In this document: positions 52,061 to 60,844 of the stretch, piece by piece | Layout of the letters: each line of letters begins with the position of its first letter | Position numbering within the stretch: the stretch's first letter is position 1 | NCBI RefSeq assembly: GCF_019396355.1 | Contig: NZ_JAHKRK010000006.1 | Span: forward strand, 21,863-85,862 | DNA: 64,000 nt | Reading direction: 5' to 3' | Origin: Pseudonocardia nigra | GTDB taxonomy: Bacteria; Actinomycetota; Actinomycetes; Mycobacteriales; Pseudonocardiaceae | Notes under the pieces: model-generated | Told to the model about the DNA's origin: nothing | What the model saw: the letters and a program-made list of their open reading frames with translations, nothing else | Database searches by the model: none | Made by a program: the position numbers and the translations under genes

Positions 52061-55018
52061 GTGGCCATGCGGCCCCCGGTGGGAGCCCCCACGCTGACCC
52101 GCCGTACCCGGATCCTGCTCGTCGTGGCAGGACTCCTGGTGCTGCTGCTGCTCGGCGGCTCCCGGTTGATCAATTTCTACGTCGACTGGCTCTGGTTCGG
52201 CGAGGTCGATTTCCGCAACGTGCTCACCACGGTGCTGTTCACCCGGATCGTGCAGTTCCTGGTGGGTGCGCTGCTGATGGGTGGGCTCGTCGCGCTGTCG
52301 TTGTGGATCGCCTACCGGTCGCGGCCGGTGTTCGTGCCGGTCTCCGGCCCGGAAGACCCGATCGCCCGCTACCGCACGCTGATCATCCAGCGACTGCGGC
52401 TGTTCGCGATCGGCGTCCCGGTGGCGATCGGGGTCATCTCGGGCCTCGCCGTGCAGGGTGACTGGCAGACCGTCCAGATGTTCCTGAACTCCACGCCGTT
52501 CGGCGTGACCGACCCGGAGTTCGGGATCGACGTCAGCTTCTACGCGTTCCAGCTGCCGTTCTACCGGTACGTGCTGGACTGGCTGTTCATCGCGGTCGCG
52601 GTCAGCTTCATCGTCGCGCTGATCACCCACTACATCTTCGGCGGCATCCGGCTCACCGGCCGGGCCGGGCAGGTGTCCACCGCCGCCCGCGCCCAGCTGG
52701 CCGTCCTCGCCGGAGTGTTCGTTCTGCTCAAGGCGGTGGCCTACTACCTCGATCGGTACGAGCTGCTCTACAGCAGCCGCAGCGACCTCTTCACCGGGGC
52801 CACCTACACCGACCTCAACGCGGTGATGCCGGCCAAGCTGATCCTGCTGTTCATCTCGGTCATCTGCGCCGCGGCGTTCTTCGCCGCGGTGTTCCGGCGC
52901 AACCTGCAGCTGCCCGCCATCGCGACGGTGCTGCTCGTCCTGTCCAGCGTGCTGGTCGGGGCGGCGTGGCCCGCGGTGCTGCAGCAGTTCATCGTGGCCC
53001 CCAACGCCGATGCGCGCGAGGCGCTGTCCATCGAGCGCAACATCGCCGCCACGCGGCAGGCGTTCGGGCTCACCGACGACAAGGTCGAGGAGATCCCCTA
53101 CGGCGGCGCCGCGAACGAGGTGTCACCGGTCGAGGTCGCCAACGACTCGGCCACCGTGCCGAACATCCGGCTGCTCGACCCGGCCAAGGTCTCCGACACG
53201 TTCACCCAGCTCCAGCAGCGGCGCACCTTCTACGGGTTCCAGGACCCGCTCGACATCGACCGCTACACAGTCGAGGGCGAGACCCAGGACTACGTCGTCG
53301 CCCTCCGGGAGCTGAACAGCGCCGGCCTGACCGGCAACCAGACCGACTGGATCAACCGGCACCTGGTCTACACCCACGGCAACGGGATCGTGCTGGCCCC
53401 GGCCAACCAGGTGGACGAGGTTCTGGACGAGAACGCGGGCGAGGGCGGGCTCCCGGAGTTCACCTCGATCGACACCTCGAACGCCGACGCCCAGAACGCC
53501 CTGGGCCTGCAGGTGGACGAGCCACGGATCTACTACGGCGAGCTGATCGACCAGTACTCGATCGTCGGCGCCGAGGAGGGGGGGACCCCTCGGGAGTACG
53601 ACTCCGACGTCCAGAGCTACACCTACGAGGGCCAGGGCGGCGTGTCGCTCGGCAACATCGTGAACCGGGCGGTGTTCGCGCTGCACTACGCCGAGCGCAA
53701 CATCCTGTTCAACAACTCGATCAACGACAACTCGAAGATCATGTACGTGCGCGACCCGCGCGACCGGGTCGAGGCGGTGGCGCCGTGGCTCACCCCGGAC
53801 ACCGATCCGTACCCGGCGGTCATCGACGGGCGGATCCAGTGGATCGTCGACGGCTACACCACGCTCGAGAACTACCCGTACGCCGAGAGTGTCGCGCTCG
53901 GCGACGCCACGGCCGACGCGCTCCAGCCGCTGCAGCGGCCGCAGCTCGACAAAGAGGTCAGCTACCTCCGCAACTCGGTGAAGGCCACGGTCGACGCCTA
54001 CGACGGCACGGTCACCCTGTACGCGTTCGACGAGTCCGACCCGGTGCTGCGGACCTGGACGAAGGCCTTCCCCGACACGGTGGAGCCGGCCTCGGCCATC
54101 AGCCCGGAGCTGCGCGAGCACTTCCGGTACCCGGAGGACCAGTTCAAGGTCCAGCGTGAGCTGCTCACCGAGTACCACGTGGACAACCCGATCGAGTTCT
54201 ACGGGAACGTGTCCTTCTGGGACGTGCCGTCCGACCCCACGGTCCAGGGGGGCGGTGGCACCGCGGCGGCGCCGCAGCCCCCGTACTACGTCCTCGCCGG
54301 CCTGCCGACGGGCGAGGGGCAGACGGCCACGCCGGTGTTCCAGCTCACGAGCGCGCTGGTGTTCCGGGATCGCGACATCATGTCCGCGTACATGACCGTG
54401 AGCTCGGAGCCGGAGACCTACGGACAGATCAAGGTGCTGAGCCTACCGGCGGAGCCGCAGACCCTCGGTCCACAGCAGGTGCAGACCAGGTTCGTCGGTA
54501 CGCCTGAGGTCAGTGCGAACCTGGGCCTGTTGTCGCGGGGCGGGCAGAGCACGATCGACTACGGCAACCTGTTGACGTTGCCGGTGGGCGGCGGGCTCCT
54601 GTTCGTCGAGCCGGTCTACATCGAGCGGGCCAACCAGGAGTCGAGCTACCCGCAGCTCGCCCGCGTGCTGGTGTTCTACAACGGCCGGGTCGGCTACAGC
54701 CCCAGCGTCGCCGAGGCGCTGGAGCAGGTGTTCGGTGCCGGAGCGGGTGCGGCGGCCACGGACACGTCCGGTGACGCCCCGGACACCGGTGCCCCGGCGC
54801 CGGATGCGGGCACGGGCGCGGGCACTCCCAGCCCTGACCTCGCGGCTGCGGCCGCCGAGATCGACGCGGCGCTGGGGCAGGTCCGCTCCGCCCAGCAGTC
54901 GGGTGACCTGGGTTCGCTGGGAGAGGCATTGGAGGCACTCGACACGGCCGTGCAGCGCTTCCAGCAGGCCAACGGGCAGGCGCCTGCTCCCACGCCCGTC
55001 CCGGCACCCGGAGGCTGA
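52061..55018 (+). CDS. UPF0182 family large membrane protein, Rv3193c-like
   Basis: A 985-residue protein with about seven N-terminal membrane helices up to residue ~310, including RILLVVAGLLVLLLLGGSR and the conserved INFYVDWLWFGEV. A large extracytoplasmic domain follows (YTHGNGIVLAPANQV, PRIYYGEL, MYVRDPRDRVEAVAPWLT). The last ~100 residues are Ala/Pro/Gly-rich with a helical end. The family is universal in actinobacteria and of unknown function. GGAG at 52049-52052 suits GTG 52061 better than ATG 52067. Confidence 0.92.
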   Translation: MAMRPPVGAPTLTRRTRILLVVAGLLVLLLLGGSRLINFYVDWLWFGEVDFRNVLTTVLFTRIVQFLVGALLMGGLVALSLWIAYRSRPVFVPVSGPEDPIARYRTLIIQRLRLFAIGVPVAIGVISGLAVQGDWQTVQMFLNSTPFGVTDPEFGIDVSFYAFQLPFYRYVLDWLFIAVAVSFIVALITHYIFGGIRLTGRAGQVSTAARAQLAVLAGVFVLLKAVAYYLDRYELLYSSRSDLFTGATYTDLNAVMPAKLILLFISVICAAAFFAAVFRRNLQLPAIATVLLVLSSVLVGAAWPAVLQQFIVAPNADAREALSIERNIAATRQAFGLTDDKVEEIPYGGAANEVSPVEVANDSATVPNIRLLDPAKVSDTFTQLQQRRTFYGFQDPLDIDRYTVEGETQDYVVALRELNSAGLTGNQTDWINRHLVYTHGNGIVLAPANQVDEVLDENAGEGGLPEFTSIDTSNADAQNALGLQVDEPRIYYGELIDQYSIVGAEEGGTPREYDSDVQSYTYEGQGGVSLGNIVNRAVFALHYAERNILFNNSINDNSKIMYVRDPRDRVEAVAPWLTPDTDPYPAVIDGRIQWIVDGYTTLENYPYAESVALGDATADALQPLQRPQLDKEVSYLRNSVKATVDAYDGTVTLYAFDESDPVLRTWTKAFPDTVEPASAISPELREHFRYPEDQFKVQRELLTEYHVDNPIEFYGNVSFWDVPSDPTVQGGGGTAAAPQPPYYVLAGLPTGEGQTATPVFQLTSALVFRDRDIMSAYMTVSSEPETYGQIKVLSLPAEPQTLGPQQVQTRFVGTPEVSANLGLLSRGGQSTIDYGNLLTLPVGGGLLFVEPVYIERANQESSYPQLARVLVFYNGRVGYSPSVAEALEQVFGAGAGAAATDTSGDAPDTGAPAPDAGTGAGTPSPDLAAAAAEIDAALGQVRSAQQSGDLGSLGEALEALDTAVQRFQQANGQAPAPTPVPAPGG

Positions 55019-55141
55019 TCCACGAGAGCGGTCCGCTGCCCCGTCGACCTGGTGTCGGCGGGGCAGCGGTCGTCGGTGCCACGGGTCGGCGACCCCCCGG
55101 CTTCAGGCGGCCAACGGGCAGGTGTACTGTTGGAAGCACGA

Positions 55142-55215
55142 CGCGGGGTGGAGCAGCTCGGTAGCTCGCTGGGCTCATAACCCAGAGGTCGCAGGTTCGA
55201 ATCCTGCCCCCGCTA
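55142..55215 (+). tRNA. Initiator tRNA-fMet (CAU), copy 1
   Basis: A 74-nt cloverleaf with anticodon loop CTCATAA and stem GGG/CCC (three G-C pairs, the initiator signature). The acceptor starts CGCGGGG and ends CCCCGCTA, so position 1 is unpaired (C1 opposite U72), another initiator feature. CCA is not encoded (CTA follows). A terminator hairpin follows 7 bp later. Confidence 0.95.
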
Positions 55216-55222
55216 CTACCGG

Positions 55223-55258
55223 AAACGGCCCCTCGGAGATCAATCCGAGGGGCCGTTT
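55223..55258 (+). terminator. Terminator after initiator tRNA copy 1
   Basis: AAACGGCCCCTCGGA (55223-55237) pairs perfectly with TCCGAGGGGCCGTTT (55244-55258) around a 6-nt loop and ends in TTTCT. Confidence 0.88.
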
Positions 55259-55409
55259 CTGCTTCGTCGCCTCCTGTCTGAGACGTCCCGACGCCCGTGG
55301 TCGGCTCCCGCTCCGCGGAACTGCCGATGGGCCGCCGGCAGGGTCGCCGAAGTGCCACCCCCCTGAAGGGCGGTCGAGGCGACCGTCTAGAGTAGGTCTC
55401 ACAACACGA
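55259..55409. other. Spacer between the two initiator tRNA genes
   Basis: A 151-bp stretch with no supported gene. TAGAGT at about 55388-55393 could be the -10 of the second tRNA promoter, ~17 bp before the mature 5' end. Confidence 0.5.
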
Positions 55410-55483
55410 CGCGGGGTGGAGCAGCTCGGTAGCTCGCTGGGCTCATAACCCAGAGGTCGCAGGTTCGAATCCTGCCCCCGCTA
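55410..55483 (+). tRNA. Initiator tRNA-fMet (CAU), copy 2, with encoded CCA
   Basis: The 74-nt body is identical to copy 1, including the C1/U72 mismatch and the three G-C pairs of the anticodon stem. Unlike copy 1, CCA is encoded directly after it (55484-55486). It has its own promoter region and its own terminator, so it is an independent unit rather than part of a polycistronic tRNA array. Confidence 0.95.
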
Positions 55484-55489
55484 CCACGG

Positions 55490-55530
55490 AACGCCCCCTC
55501 GGAGGATCACCTCCGAGGGGGCGTTTTCCT
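55490..55530 (+). terminator. Terminator after initiator tRNA copy 2
   Basis: AACGCCCCCTCGGAGG (55490-55505) pairs with CCTCCGAGGGGGCGTT (55510-55525) around a 4-nt loop and ends in TTTTCC. It directly abuts the stop of the convergent hydrolase gene (55529), so it can serve both. Confidence 0.88.
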
Positions 55531-56389
55531 ATCCGTCCAGGAGTGTCGCGGCCAGCCACGGGCGCACGACCGGGAGCACGGCGGCGGCCTGCATCGCCTG
55601 CGTGTGGTCGAGCCCGTCCAGCACCCGCACGTCCCAGCCCAGGCGTTCGAGCTCCGCGCGGCCACGCACGACCGGTCCGGCCATGCTGACGTGCACGCCA
55701 CCCCACCGCTCGCCGTAGGCGATCTCGTCGGCGGATCCGACGAGGCACAGGCGAGGGCAGGTGACGGCGGCCTGGGCGGCCCGGTCGTCGAACCCCTGCA
55801 AATCCTGGTAGAGCGTCAGGAACTGGCGGGTCTGGGCCTCGCTCATCGTGACCTCCACCGTCGACCAGTCGGGCTCCTCCGCGTCGACACGGGGAGGTTC
55901 CGCGCTCGGCGTCCCGCCGGACATCTCGTGGGTCGCCTTGGTCACGCGGAGCATCTCCGCGTATGGGCCGTCGATCGGCGGGAAGCCGCCCATGACGAGG
56001 GCGGTGAGCCGGTCGGTTCGGATCGCGAGCTGCAGCCCGCTCAGGGCGAGCCAGGAGTACCCGTAGTAGGCGAAGTCCGAGGCGTCGACCGCGTCGGCGA
56101 CGGCGACGATGTCCGCGGCCACCGTGGCGGGGGTGAGGGTGTCCGGTTTCGGGGTGGCGAGCACGTGGCCCTCGTAGTCGAACGCCACCACCCGGAACGC
56201 GTCGGCCAGTCCGTCGATCAGGGACCGGCCGAGCGCGGGATCAGCGCCCCAACGGCGCATCGCCTCGGCCTGCGGCCCCTCGATCGGCCGGGGATTCACG
56301 GGCAGCAGGACGGTGGGGCCGCTGCCGCGGACCTCCACCTCGATCGTGCTCTCGTCGTGCAGTCGGGCTTCGGGCACGGCGGCCTCCAC
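55529..56389 (-). CDS. Alpha/beta-fold hydrolase
   Basis: A 286-residue alpha/beta hydrolase-like protein: VEVRGSGPTVLLPVNPRP, VVAFDYEGHVLATP, the nucleophile region YYGYSWLALSGLQLAIRT, and a C-terminal GLDHTQAMQ with the predicted catalytic His. The elbow is G-Y-S-W-L rather than the strict GxSxG, so activity is uncertain. GTG 56389 is the first plausible start. Two TACGTTGTAA boxes just upstream suggest TetR-type control, but no regulator gene is adjacent. Confidence 0.78.
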   Translation of the reverse strand: MEAAVPEARLHDESTIEVEVRGSGPTVLLPVNPRPIEGPQAEAMRRWGADPALGRSLIDGLADAFRVVAFDYEGHVLATPKPDTLTPATVAADIVAVADAVDASDFAYYGYSWLALSGLQLAIRTDRLTALVMGGFPPIDGPYAEMLRVTKATHEMSGGTPSAEPPRVDAEEPDWSTVEVTMSEAQTRQFLTLYQDLQGFDDRAAQAAVTCPRLCLVGSADEIAYGERWGGVHVSMAGPVVRGRAELERLGWDVRVLDGLDHTQAMQAAAVLPVVRPWLAATLLDG

Positions 56390-56399
56390 ATCGTCTCCG

Positions 56400-56432
56400 T
56401 ACGTTGTAAGCGAATAGTACCTTACGTTGTAA
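56400..56432. promoter_or_regulatory. Two direct TACGTTGTAA boxes upstream of the hydrolase gene
   Basis: TACGTTGTAA occurs at 56400-56409 and 56423-56432. Extended by one base, the second reads TTACAACGTAA on the minus strand, itself a small palindrome (TTAC-N3-GTAA). TACTAT between the boxes on the minus strand could be a -10. AT-rich in a GC-rich region, so a regulated promoter is likely. Confidence 0.6.
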
Positions 56433-56481
56433 AGAGATATGGCCGTGCGGACGGCCCGGCAGGCCCCGTCATGATGGAGGT

Positions 56482-56712
56482 GTGCCGAAGCCCCCGATCC
56501 AGGACGTTCCGATCGCCGACGACCCCATCCGCCTCGGCCAGTTCCCCAAGCTCGCCGGCCTCGCCGAGCACGGCGCGCACGCGAAGGCCCTCCTGGAGGC
56601 CGGCGAGGTGCTGCTGAACGGGCGCGTGGAGACGCGCAGGGGAGCGCAGCTGCGGACGGGCGACGTCGTTGCCGTGGGGGAGCAGCGGGCGCGGCCCGTG
56701 ACGGCCGGCTGA
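56482..56712 (+). CDS. S4-domain RNA-binding protein
   Basis: A 76-residue stand-alone S4 domain: IRLGQFPKLAGLAEHGAHAKALLEAGEVLLNG (split at its helices), GRVETRRGAQLRTGDVVAV. Similar small proteins (YaaA/RlbA-like) bind structured RNA, often rRNA. GTG 56482 follows AGGTGT. It is monocistronic, divergent from the hydrolase and convergent with the acyltransferase. Confidence 0.88.
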   Translation: MPKPPIQDVPIADDPIRLGQFPKLAGLAEHGAHAKALLEAGEVLLNGRVETRRGAQLRTGDVVAVGEQRARPVTAG

Positions 56713-56739
56713 CGGACGAGCGGGCCGCCCCCCGCCGCG

Positions 56740-58605
56740 TCACCAGCCGAACGCCTCCAGCACCCGCTCCTCCACGAGCGCCGCCATCGAGGTGGTGTAG
56801 GAGGCGGTGAGGTGGTTGTCGTCGAGGTAGACGAGCACGTTCCCGATCTCCGCCGGGCAGCGGGCGGTATCGCACACGGCGTCGGAGACGTCGAGGAACG
56901 CCACGTTCGGCGGAACCTCGGCGAGCTCGGCGTAGGGAGGGACCGGCGCGTACACGGCCTCGCGGTCGACGCCGCAGCGCTGGGAGTCGCGGCCGTACTG
57001 CTGTACGCAGTCGGGCCCGGAGAAGTCGAAGCGCGGGTTGTCCCGCACAGCCAGCACCGGGATCCCCATGTCGTGCAGCCGCCACCACTGCTCGACGAAC
57101 CCGGGCGGCGTCTGCTCGGTCAGGCCCGCCCGCACGTCACGGGTGGCGAGGGTGACCACCGCGTCGGGCTGCAGGTCGGCGATCTCCTCGGCGGCCGCGC
57201 TGTTCCAGGCCAGGCAGTCGGCCTCGTCGGGCACCACCTCGGACGCGGTGGAGAACGGGCAGGCGCCGCGGAGGATCGCGGTGAGCTGCCAGTTGCGCTG
57301 CTGCGCGATCGGGACCAGCGCTCCGGAGAACTGCTGGATGTGCGAGTCGCCCACGACGACGATGCGCTTGTCCGGCGGAGTCTCCACGGGCTGTGTGCAC
57401 GCATCCATCGGGAACCGGGCCAGCGGGACGCAGTCCCACTGCTCGACGCGCACCCAGTCCTCGTACACCGCGACGGGAGGGGGCAGCACGGGTGCCTGCC
57501 CGGCGTCCTCGCCGAGGAGCGCGAGCGCGCCGGGGTGGTCGGCGTCGCCGACGGACCCCTGAGGGACGCCCTGCTGGACCGCCGCCAGGTGCCAGCCCCC
57601 GGCGGCGAGCACGACCGCGGCCAGGCCGGCCGCCGCGAGCCGGTACGCGCCGTGGACCCCGAGGCGCAGGCGCAGCACCGGCTGCTCGACGGCGTGGTGG
57701 GTGACGACCGCCAGCACCAGCGAGACCCCGATGATCCCGAGGCCGCCGAGGAGACCGACCTCCTCCTGGTCGCGGGTGACCAGGTAGAAGACGAGGACCG
57801 GCCAATGCCACAGGTAGAGCGCGTAGCTGATGTCGCCCAGGTACTGCGCGGGGCGCGTGGCGAGCAGGCGATCCGCGCCGCGCCGGGAGCCGGTGTCGCC
57901 CGCGATCAGCACCAGCGCGGCGCAGCCGGTCGGCCACAGGGCCGCGTACCCGGGGAACACGGTGCCGACCTGCAGCACGAACCCGCACGCCAGCAGCCCG
58001 GCCACGCCGGCCCAGCCGAGCAGCAGCCGCACCCGCCGCGGCACGGCGATGCGGTCGATCCACAGGGCGAGCAGGCCACCGAACGCGAACTCCCACAGGC
58101 GCGTGAGGGAGTGGAAGTAGGCGAAGGGCTGGTCGGTGGCGGTGAGCTCGATCGAGAAGCTCAGTGATGCCACGAACAGCCCGAGCAGCGTCAGCGTGAG
58201 CTGCGCGTGCAGGCGGGCGGGCACCCCGCGGGCGACGAGCGCGACGAGCGCCACGAGCAGTGGCCAGGCCAGGAAGAACTGGCCCTGGATCGACAGCGAC
58301 CAGAAGTGCTGGACGACGCTCGCGACGTTGTTGCGGGCCGCGTAGTCCACCGAGTCGGCGGCGAGCTGCCAGTTCTCCAGGAAGAGTGCGGCGGCCACGA
58401 TCTCGCGGACCGTCTGGTTCCAGCGTCCCTCCGGCAGCAGTGCGGCCCCCGCCACGACGGTGCCGAGCAGCACCACTCCGGCCGTCGGGAGCAGTCGTAC
58501 CAGGGTGCGGCTCCACCGGTGCACGGGCCGGATCGGCCCGCGGCCGGCGGCGCGCACGAGCTGGCCGGTCAGCAGGTAACCGGAGATCAGGAAGAACACG
58601 TCCAC
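56740..58605 (-). CDS. OatA-like acyltransferase-3 / SGNH protein; true N-terminus extends upstream without a start codon
   Basis: At least 621 residues: acyltransferase-3 membrane domain (VDVFFLISGYLLTG, SLSIQGQFFLAWPLL, YALYLWHWPVL), then an extracytoplasmic SGNH domain (VVVGDSHIQQFSG; C-terminal DDNHLTASY). It O-acylates peptidoglycan or a surface polymer. From GTG 58605 the protein lacks TM1 and the catalytic His. These are encoded in frame just upstream (FRPELQGLRALAVALVVAYH, starting near 58692), but no ATG, GTG or TTG exists in that stretch in any frame back to the transglycosylase stop at 58751. A GGGAGGAG at 58742-58735 has no start codon after it. Confidence 0.85.
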   Translation of the reverse strand: MDVFFLISGYLLTGQLVRAAGRGPIRPVHRWSRTLVRLLPTAGVVLLGTVVAGAALLPEGRWNQTVREIVAAALFLENWQLAADSVDYAARNNVASVVQHFWSLSIQGQFFLAWPLLVALVALVARGVPARLHAQLTLTLLGLFVASLSFSIELTATDQPFAYFHSLTRLWEFAFGGLLALWIDRIAVPRRVRLLLGWAGVAGLLACGFVLQVGTVFPGYAALWPTGCAALVLIAGDTGSRRGADRLLATRPAQYLGDISYALYLWHWPVLVFYLVTRDQEEVGLLGGLGIIGVSLVLAVVTHHAVEQPVLRLRLGVHGAYRLAAAGLAAVVLAAGGWHLAAVQQGVPQGSVGDADHPGALALLGEDAGQAPVLPPPVAVYEDWVRVEQWDCVPLARFPMDACTQPVETPPDKRIVVVGDSHIQQFSGALVPIAQQRNWQLTAILRGACPFSTASEVVPDEADCLAWNSAAAEEIADLQPDAVVTLATRDVRAGLTEQTPPGFVEQWWRLHDMGIPVLAVRDNPRFDFSGPDCVQQYGRDSQRCGVDREAVYAPVPPYAELAEVPPNVAFLDVSDAVCDTARCPAEIGNVLVYLDDNHLTASYTTSMAALVEERVLEAFGW

Positions 58606-58750
58606 GCCACCGGAGACCCGGTTGAACCAGACGTGGTAGGCGACGACGAGAGCGACCGCCAGGGCACGCAGCCCCTGCAGCTCCGGCCGGAACGACCGGA
58701 CGGGCGCGGCGGCGCGGCCCGGCCTCGCGGTCGGCTCCTCCCGGTGGGCG

Positions 58751-59542
58751 TCAGTAGCCGAGGTAGTCCCCGTCGCTGTCGCTGCGACCGCCTGCCTCGA
58801 GGGTGGACATCCCGTAGTTGGCGATCATGTAGCGGATGCCTGCGGTGATGTTGGCGACCGGGTCGGTGATCGGGCGGTGCGCGAGTTCGGGGTGCACGTA
58901 GGCCCGGAACGTGGACGGGATCGTCTGCATCAGGCCCTGGGACGGGGTGCCGCGGCGGGCGTTGCTGTCCCAGTTGTTGATCGCCCGGGGGTTGCCGGCG
59001 GACTCGGCCATGATGATCTTCTTGACGCTCGGGGCGAGGGACTGCGGCAGCTCGAGGATCTGCAGCGCCTCGGCGATCCAGCCGTTGAGGCCGCCCTGAG
59101 CGATCAGCGCGGCGATCCGCTCGCGCTCGGCCTGTTCCCGCTGCTCCTCGGCGAGCTGTTCGGCCAGCTCCGCCGCCTTCTCCAGGAGCGCGAGGTGCTG
59201 ATCGGCCGTGTCGAACTCGGCGGTGTCCTGGGCGAGGAACGAGACGGGACGCAGGTGGTCGCCCGCATCGGGCAGCGCAGCGGGCAGGGTGGCGCTGCTG
59301 GACGCGAGCCAGGCGTCGAACTGGCCCTCGTCGGCGGCCGCGGTGTTCGTGTTGTCGCCCGGGGTGGGGACGATGGCGCTGAAGGTGCCGGTGGCGACGG
59401 CTCCGACGGCCGCCGCGGTGGCGAGGACGGTGGTGCGCAGGGTCGGCCCGGTGGGGGGCGAACCGTGCGCCGCCTGATGTCGGGTGGGGGAGCCGACCGT
59501 TGCGCGCGCGCGACGACCACGGGGGGAGCGGTGTCCTGCCAC
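58751..59542 (-). CDS. Secreted lytic transglycosylase (SLT/Rpf-like fold)
   Basis: A 263-residue protein. An Arg-rich N-terminus and a hydrophobic signal-anchor (LRTTVLATAAAVGAVATGTF, around 36-55) are followed by an acidic linker, a coiled-coil-like stretch (LLEKAAELAEQLAEEQREQAERE), and a C-terminal SLT domain. Catalytic Glu is in IIMAESAGNP, with SQGLMQTIPSTF after it. It cleaves peptidoglycan glycan strands outside the membrane. It is directly upstream of the acyltransferase, in an offset frame. Confidence 0.9.
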   Translation of the reverse strand: MAGHRSPRGRRARATVGSPTRHQAAHGSPPTGPTLRTTVLATAAAVGAVATGTFSAIVPTPGDNTNTAAADEGQFDAWLASSSATLPAALPDAGDHLRPVSFLAQDTAEFDTADQHLALLEKAAELAEQLAEEQREQAERERIAALIAQGGLNGWIAEALQILELPQSLAPSVKKIIMAESAGNPRAINNWDSNARRGTPSQGLMQTIPSTFRAYVHPELAHRPITDPVANITAGIRYMIANYGMSTLEAGGRSDSDGDYLGY

Positions 59543-59770
59543 GAACCTGCCCTTCCGGCGCGGGGGAGCGATCCGTCACCGCGCTGCCGGTCGGGGGTCC
59601 GGGGAGCCGGTTGGGGAGCCCGGCTCGCGTGCGTTGGTGATCGGATCGTGACGCGTGGCAAGGACCTTATGGGCCGCTGCTCCTTCTCGACAAGGCGAAG
59701 AGGTGCCTGTCACCGCAGCTCGACGGCCGTTCGTCTCTCGGAGTGGCCGATCACGAATGTCGTCCAGCGG

Positions 59771-60844
59771 TCACGCAGCGCGACGAGTGGTCACGGTCGG
59801 CAGGAACAGGCACGAGTCGCCGAACTCGTGCCAGAGGTAGCGGTGGTCGAGTGCCGCCGCGTACGCGCGGGCGACGAGCCGCGCACCGGCGACGGCCTCG
59901 AGCAACAACAGGTGCGACGCCTCCGGCTCGTGCCAGCCCGTGACGAGACCGTCCACGACCCGCGCGGGCCGGTGGGGGCCGAGCACGAGGTCGGTCCAGC
60001 CGGCGGACGGGTGGACGCGGCCCGCCTCGTCGGCAGCGGTCTCCAGGGCGCGGGTGACGGTGGTGCCGACCGCGACGACGCGCCCGCCCGCGGCCCGGGT
60101 CGCGTTGACGGCGTCGGCGGCCGCGGCCGAGACCCGGTACCGCTCGCGCTGCGGCACCTCGCCCGCCTCGAGGGAGGAGACCCCGGTGTGCAGCACCAGC
60201 TCGGCGACACCGACGCCGCTGGCCCGCAGGCCGTCGAGCACGGCGGCGGTGAAGGGACGCCCCGCGCTCGGCATCTCGGCGCTCCCGAACTCCGTGCCCG
60301 GCGCAGCGAAGACCGTGCGATATGCCTCGAGCGGCCAGTGGCCGCGCAGGTAGGAGTACCGGATCGGGCGCCCGGCGCAGGACAACCAGGGGCGCAGCCC
60401 GCCCGCGACGGGGATCCGCGCCCGCCACAGCCTGCTCCCGGCTGCGATGCGCGGGTCCGGGTGGCCGGTGAGGAGCACGGCCACCACACCGCAGGGCAGT
60501 CGGACCGACTCGCCCGCCACGGCGTCGGTGACGCGGTGCCCGTCCTGTGTCCGGAGCTCGACGACGTGGGCCCCGTCCGGGGCGGGGCCGGACACGTGCA
60601 GCGTGACGGGGCGTCCGTCGGGCCGGTGCCCGTCGACGGCTGCGGGTTCGGTGTCGGAGGTGTTGACCACGACGAGATCGCCGCGCCGCAGCGCGCCGGG
60701 CAGCTCGCGGAACATCGTGTGCCGCAACGGTGTGCGGTCACTGGCCACGAGCAGGCGGACCTCGTCGCGGGCCAGGCCGCGGGCCTCCGGCGGTTCGGCC
60801 GCCGAGAGCTCGGGCGGCACGGTGAACGCGGTGGCCGAGCGCAT
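59771..60844 (-). CDS. QueA-like S-adenosylmethionine:tRNA ribosyltransferase-isomerase homolog
   Basis: A 357-residue member of the QueA family: DLVVVNTSDTEPAAVDG (usually NDTRV), RPIRYSYLRGHWPLEAYRTVFA, GSAEMPSAGRPFT, LHTGVSSLE and VGTTVTRALE. True QueA makes epoxyqueuosine in tRNA, but actinobacteria usually lack the queuosine pathway and no other que genes are here. The NDTR segment is altered to NTSDT, so a different substrate is likely. It overlaps the SDR gene by 1 nt (TGATG), so the two are coupled. Confidence 0.82.
   Translation of the reverse strand: MRSATAFTVPPELSAAEPPEARGLARDEVRLLVASDRTPLRHTMFRELPGALRRGDLVVVNTSDTEPAAVDGHRPDGRPVTLHVSGPAPDGAHVVELRTQDGHRVTDAVAGESVRLPCGVVAVLLTGHPDPRIAAGSRLWRARIPVAGGLRPWLSCAGRPIRYSYLRGHWPLEAYRTVFAAPGTEFGSAEMPSAGRPFTAAVLDGLRASGVGVAELVLHTGVSSLEAGEVPQRERYRVSAAAADAVNATRAAGGRVVAVGTTVTRALETAADEAGRVHPSAGWTDLVLGPHRPARVVDGLVTGWHEPEASHLLLLEAVAGARLVARAYAAALDHRYLWHEFGDSCLFLPTVTTRRAA

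Noticed and set aside
59543..59770. Possible c-di-AMP (ydaO-type) riboswitch upstream of the transglycosylase gene
   Set aside because: Such riboswitches often precede cell-wall hydrolase genes in actinobacteria, but the conserved ydaO core elements could not be found in the 228-bp leader. Only a GAGCCGG/CCGGCTC inverted repeat is seen.
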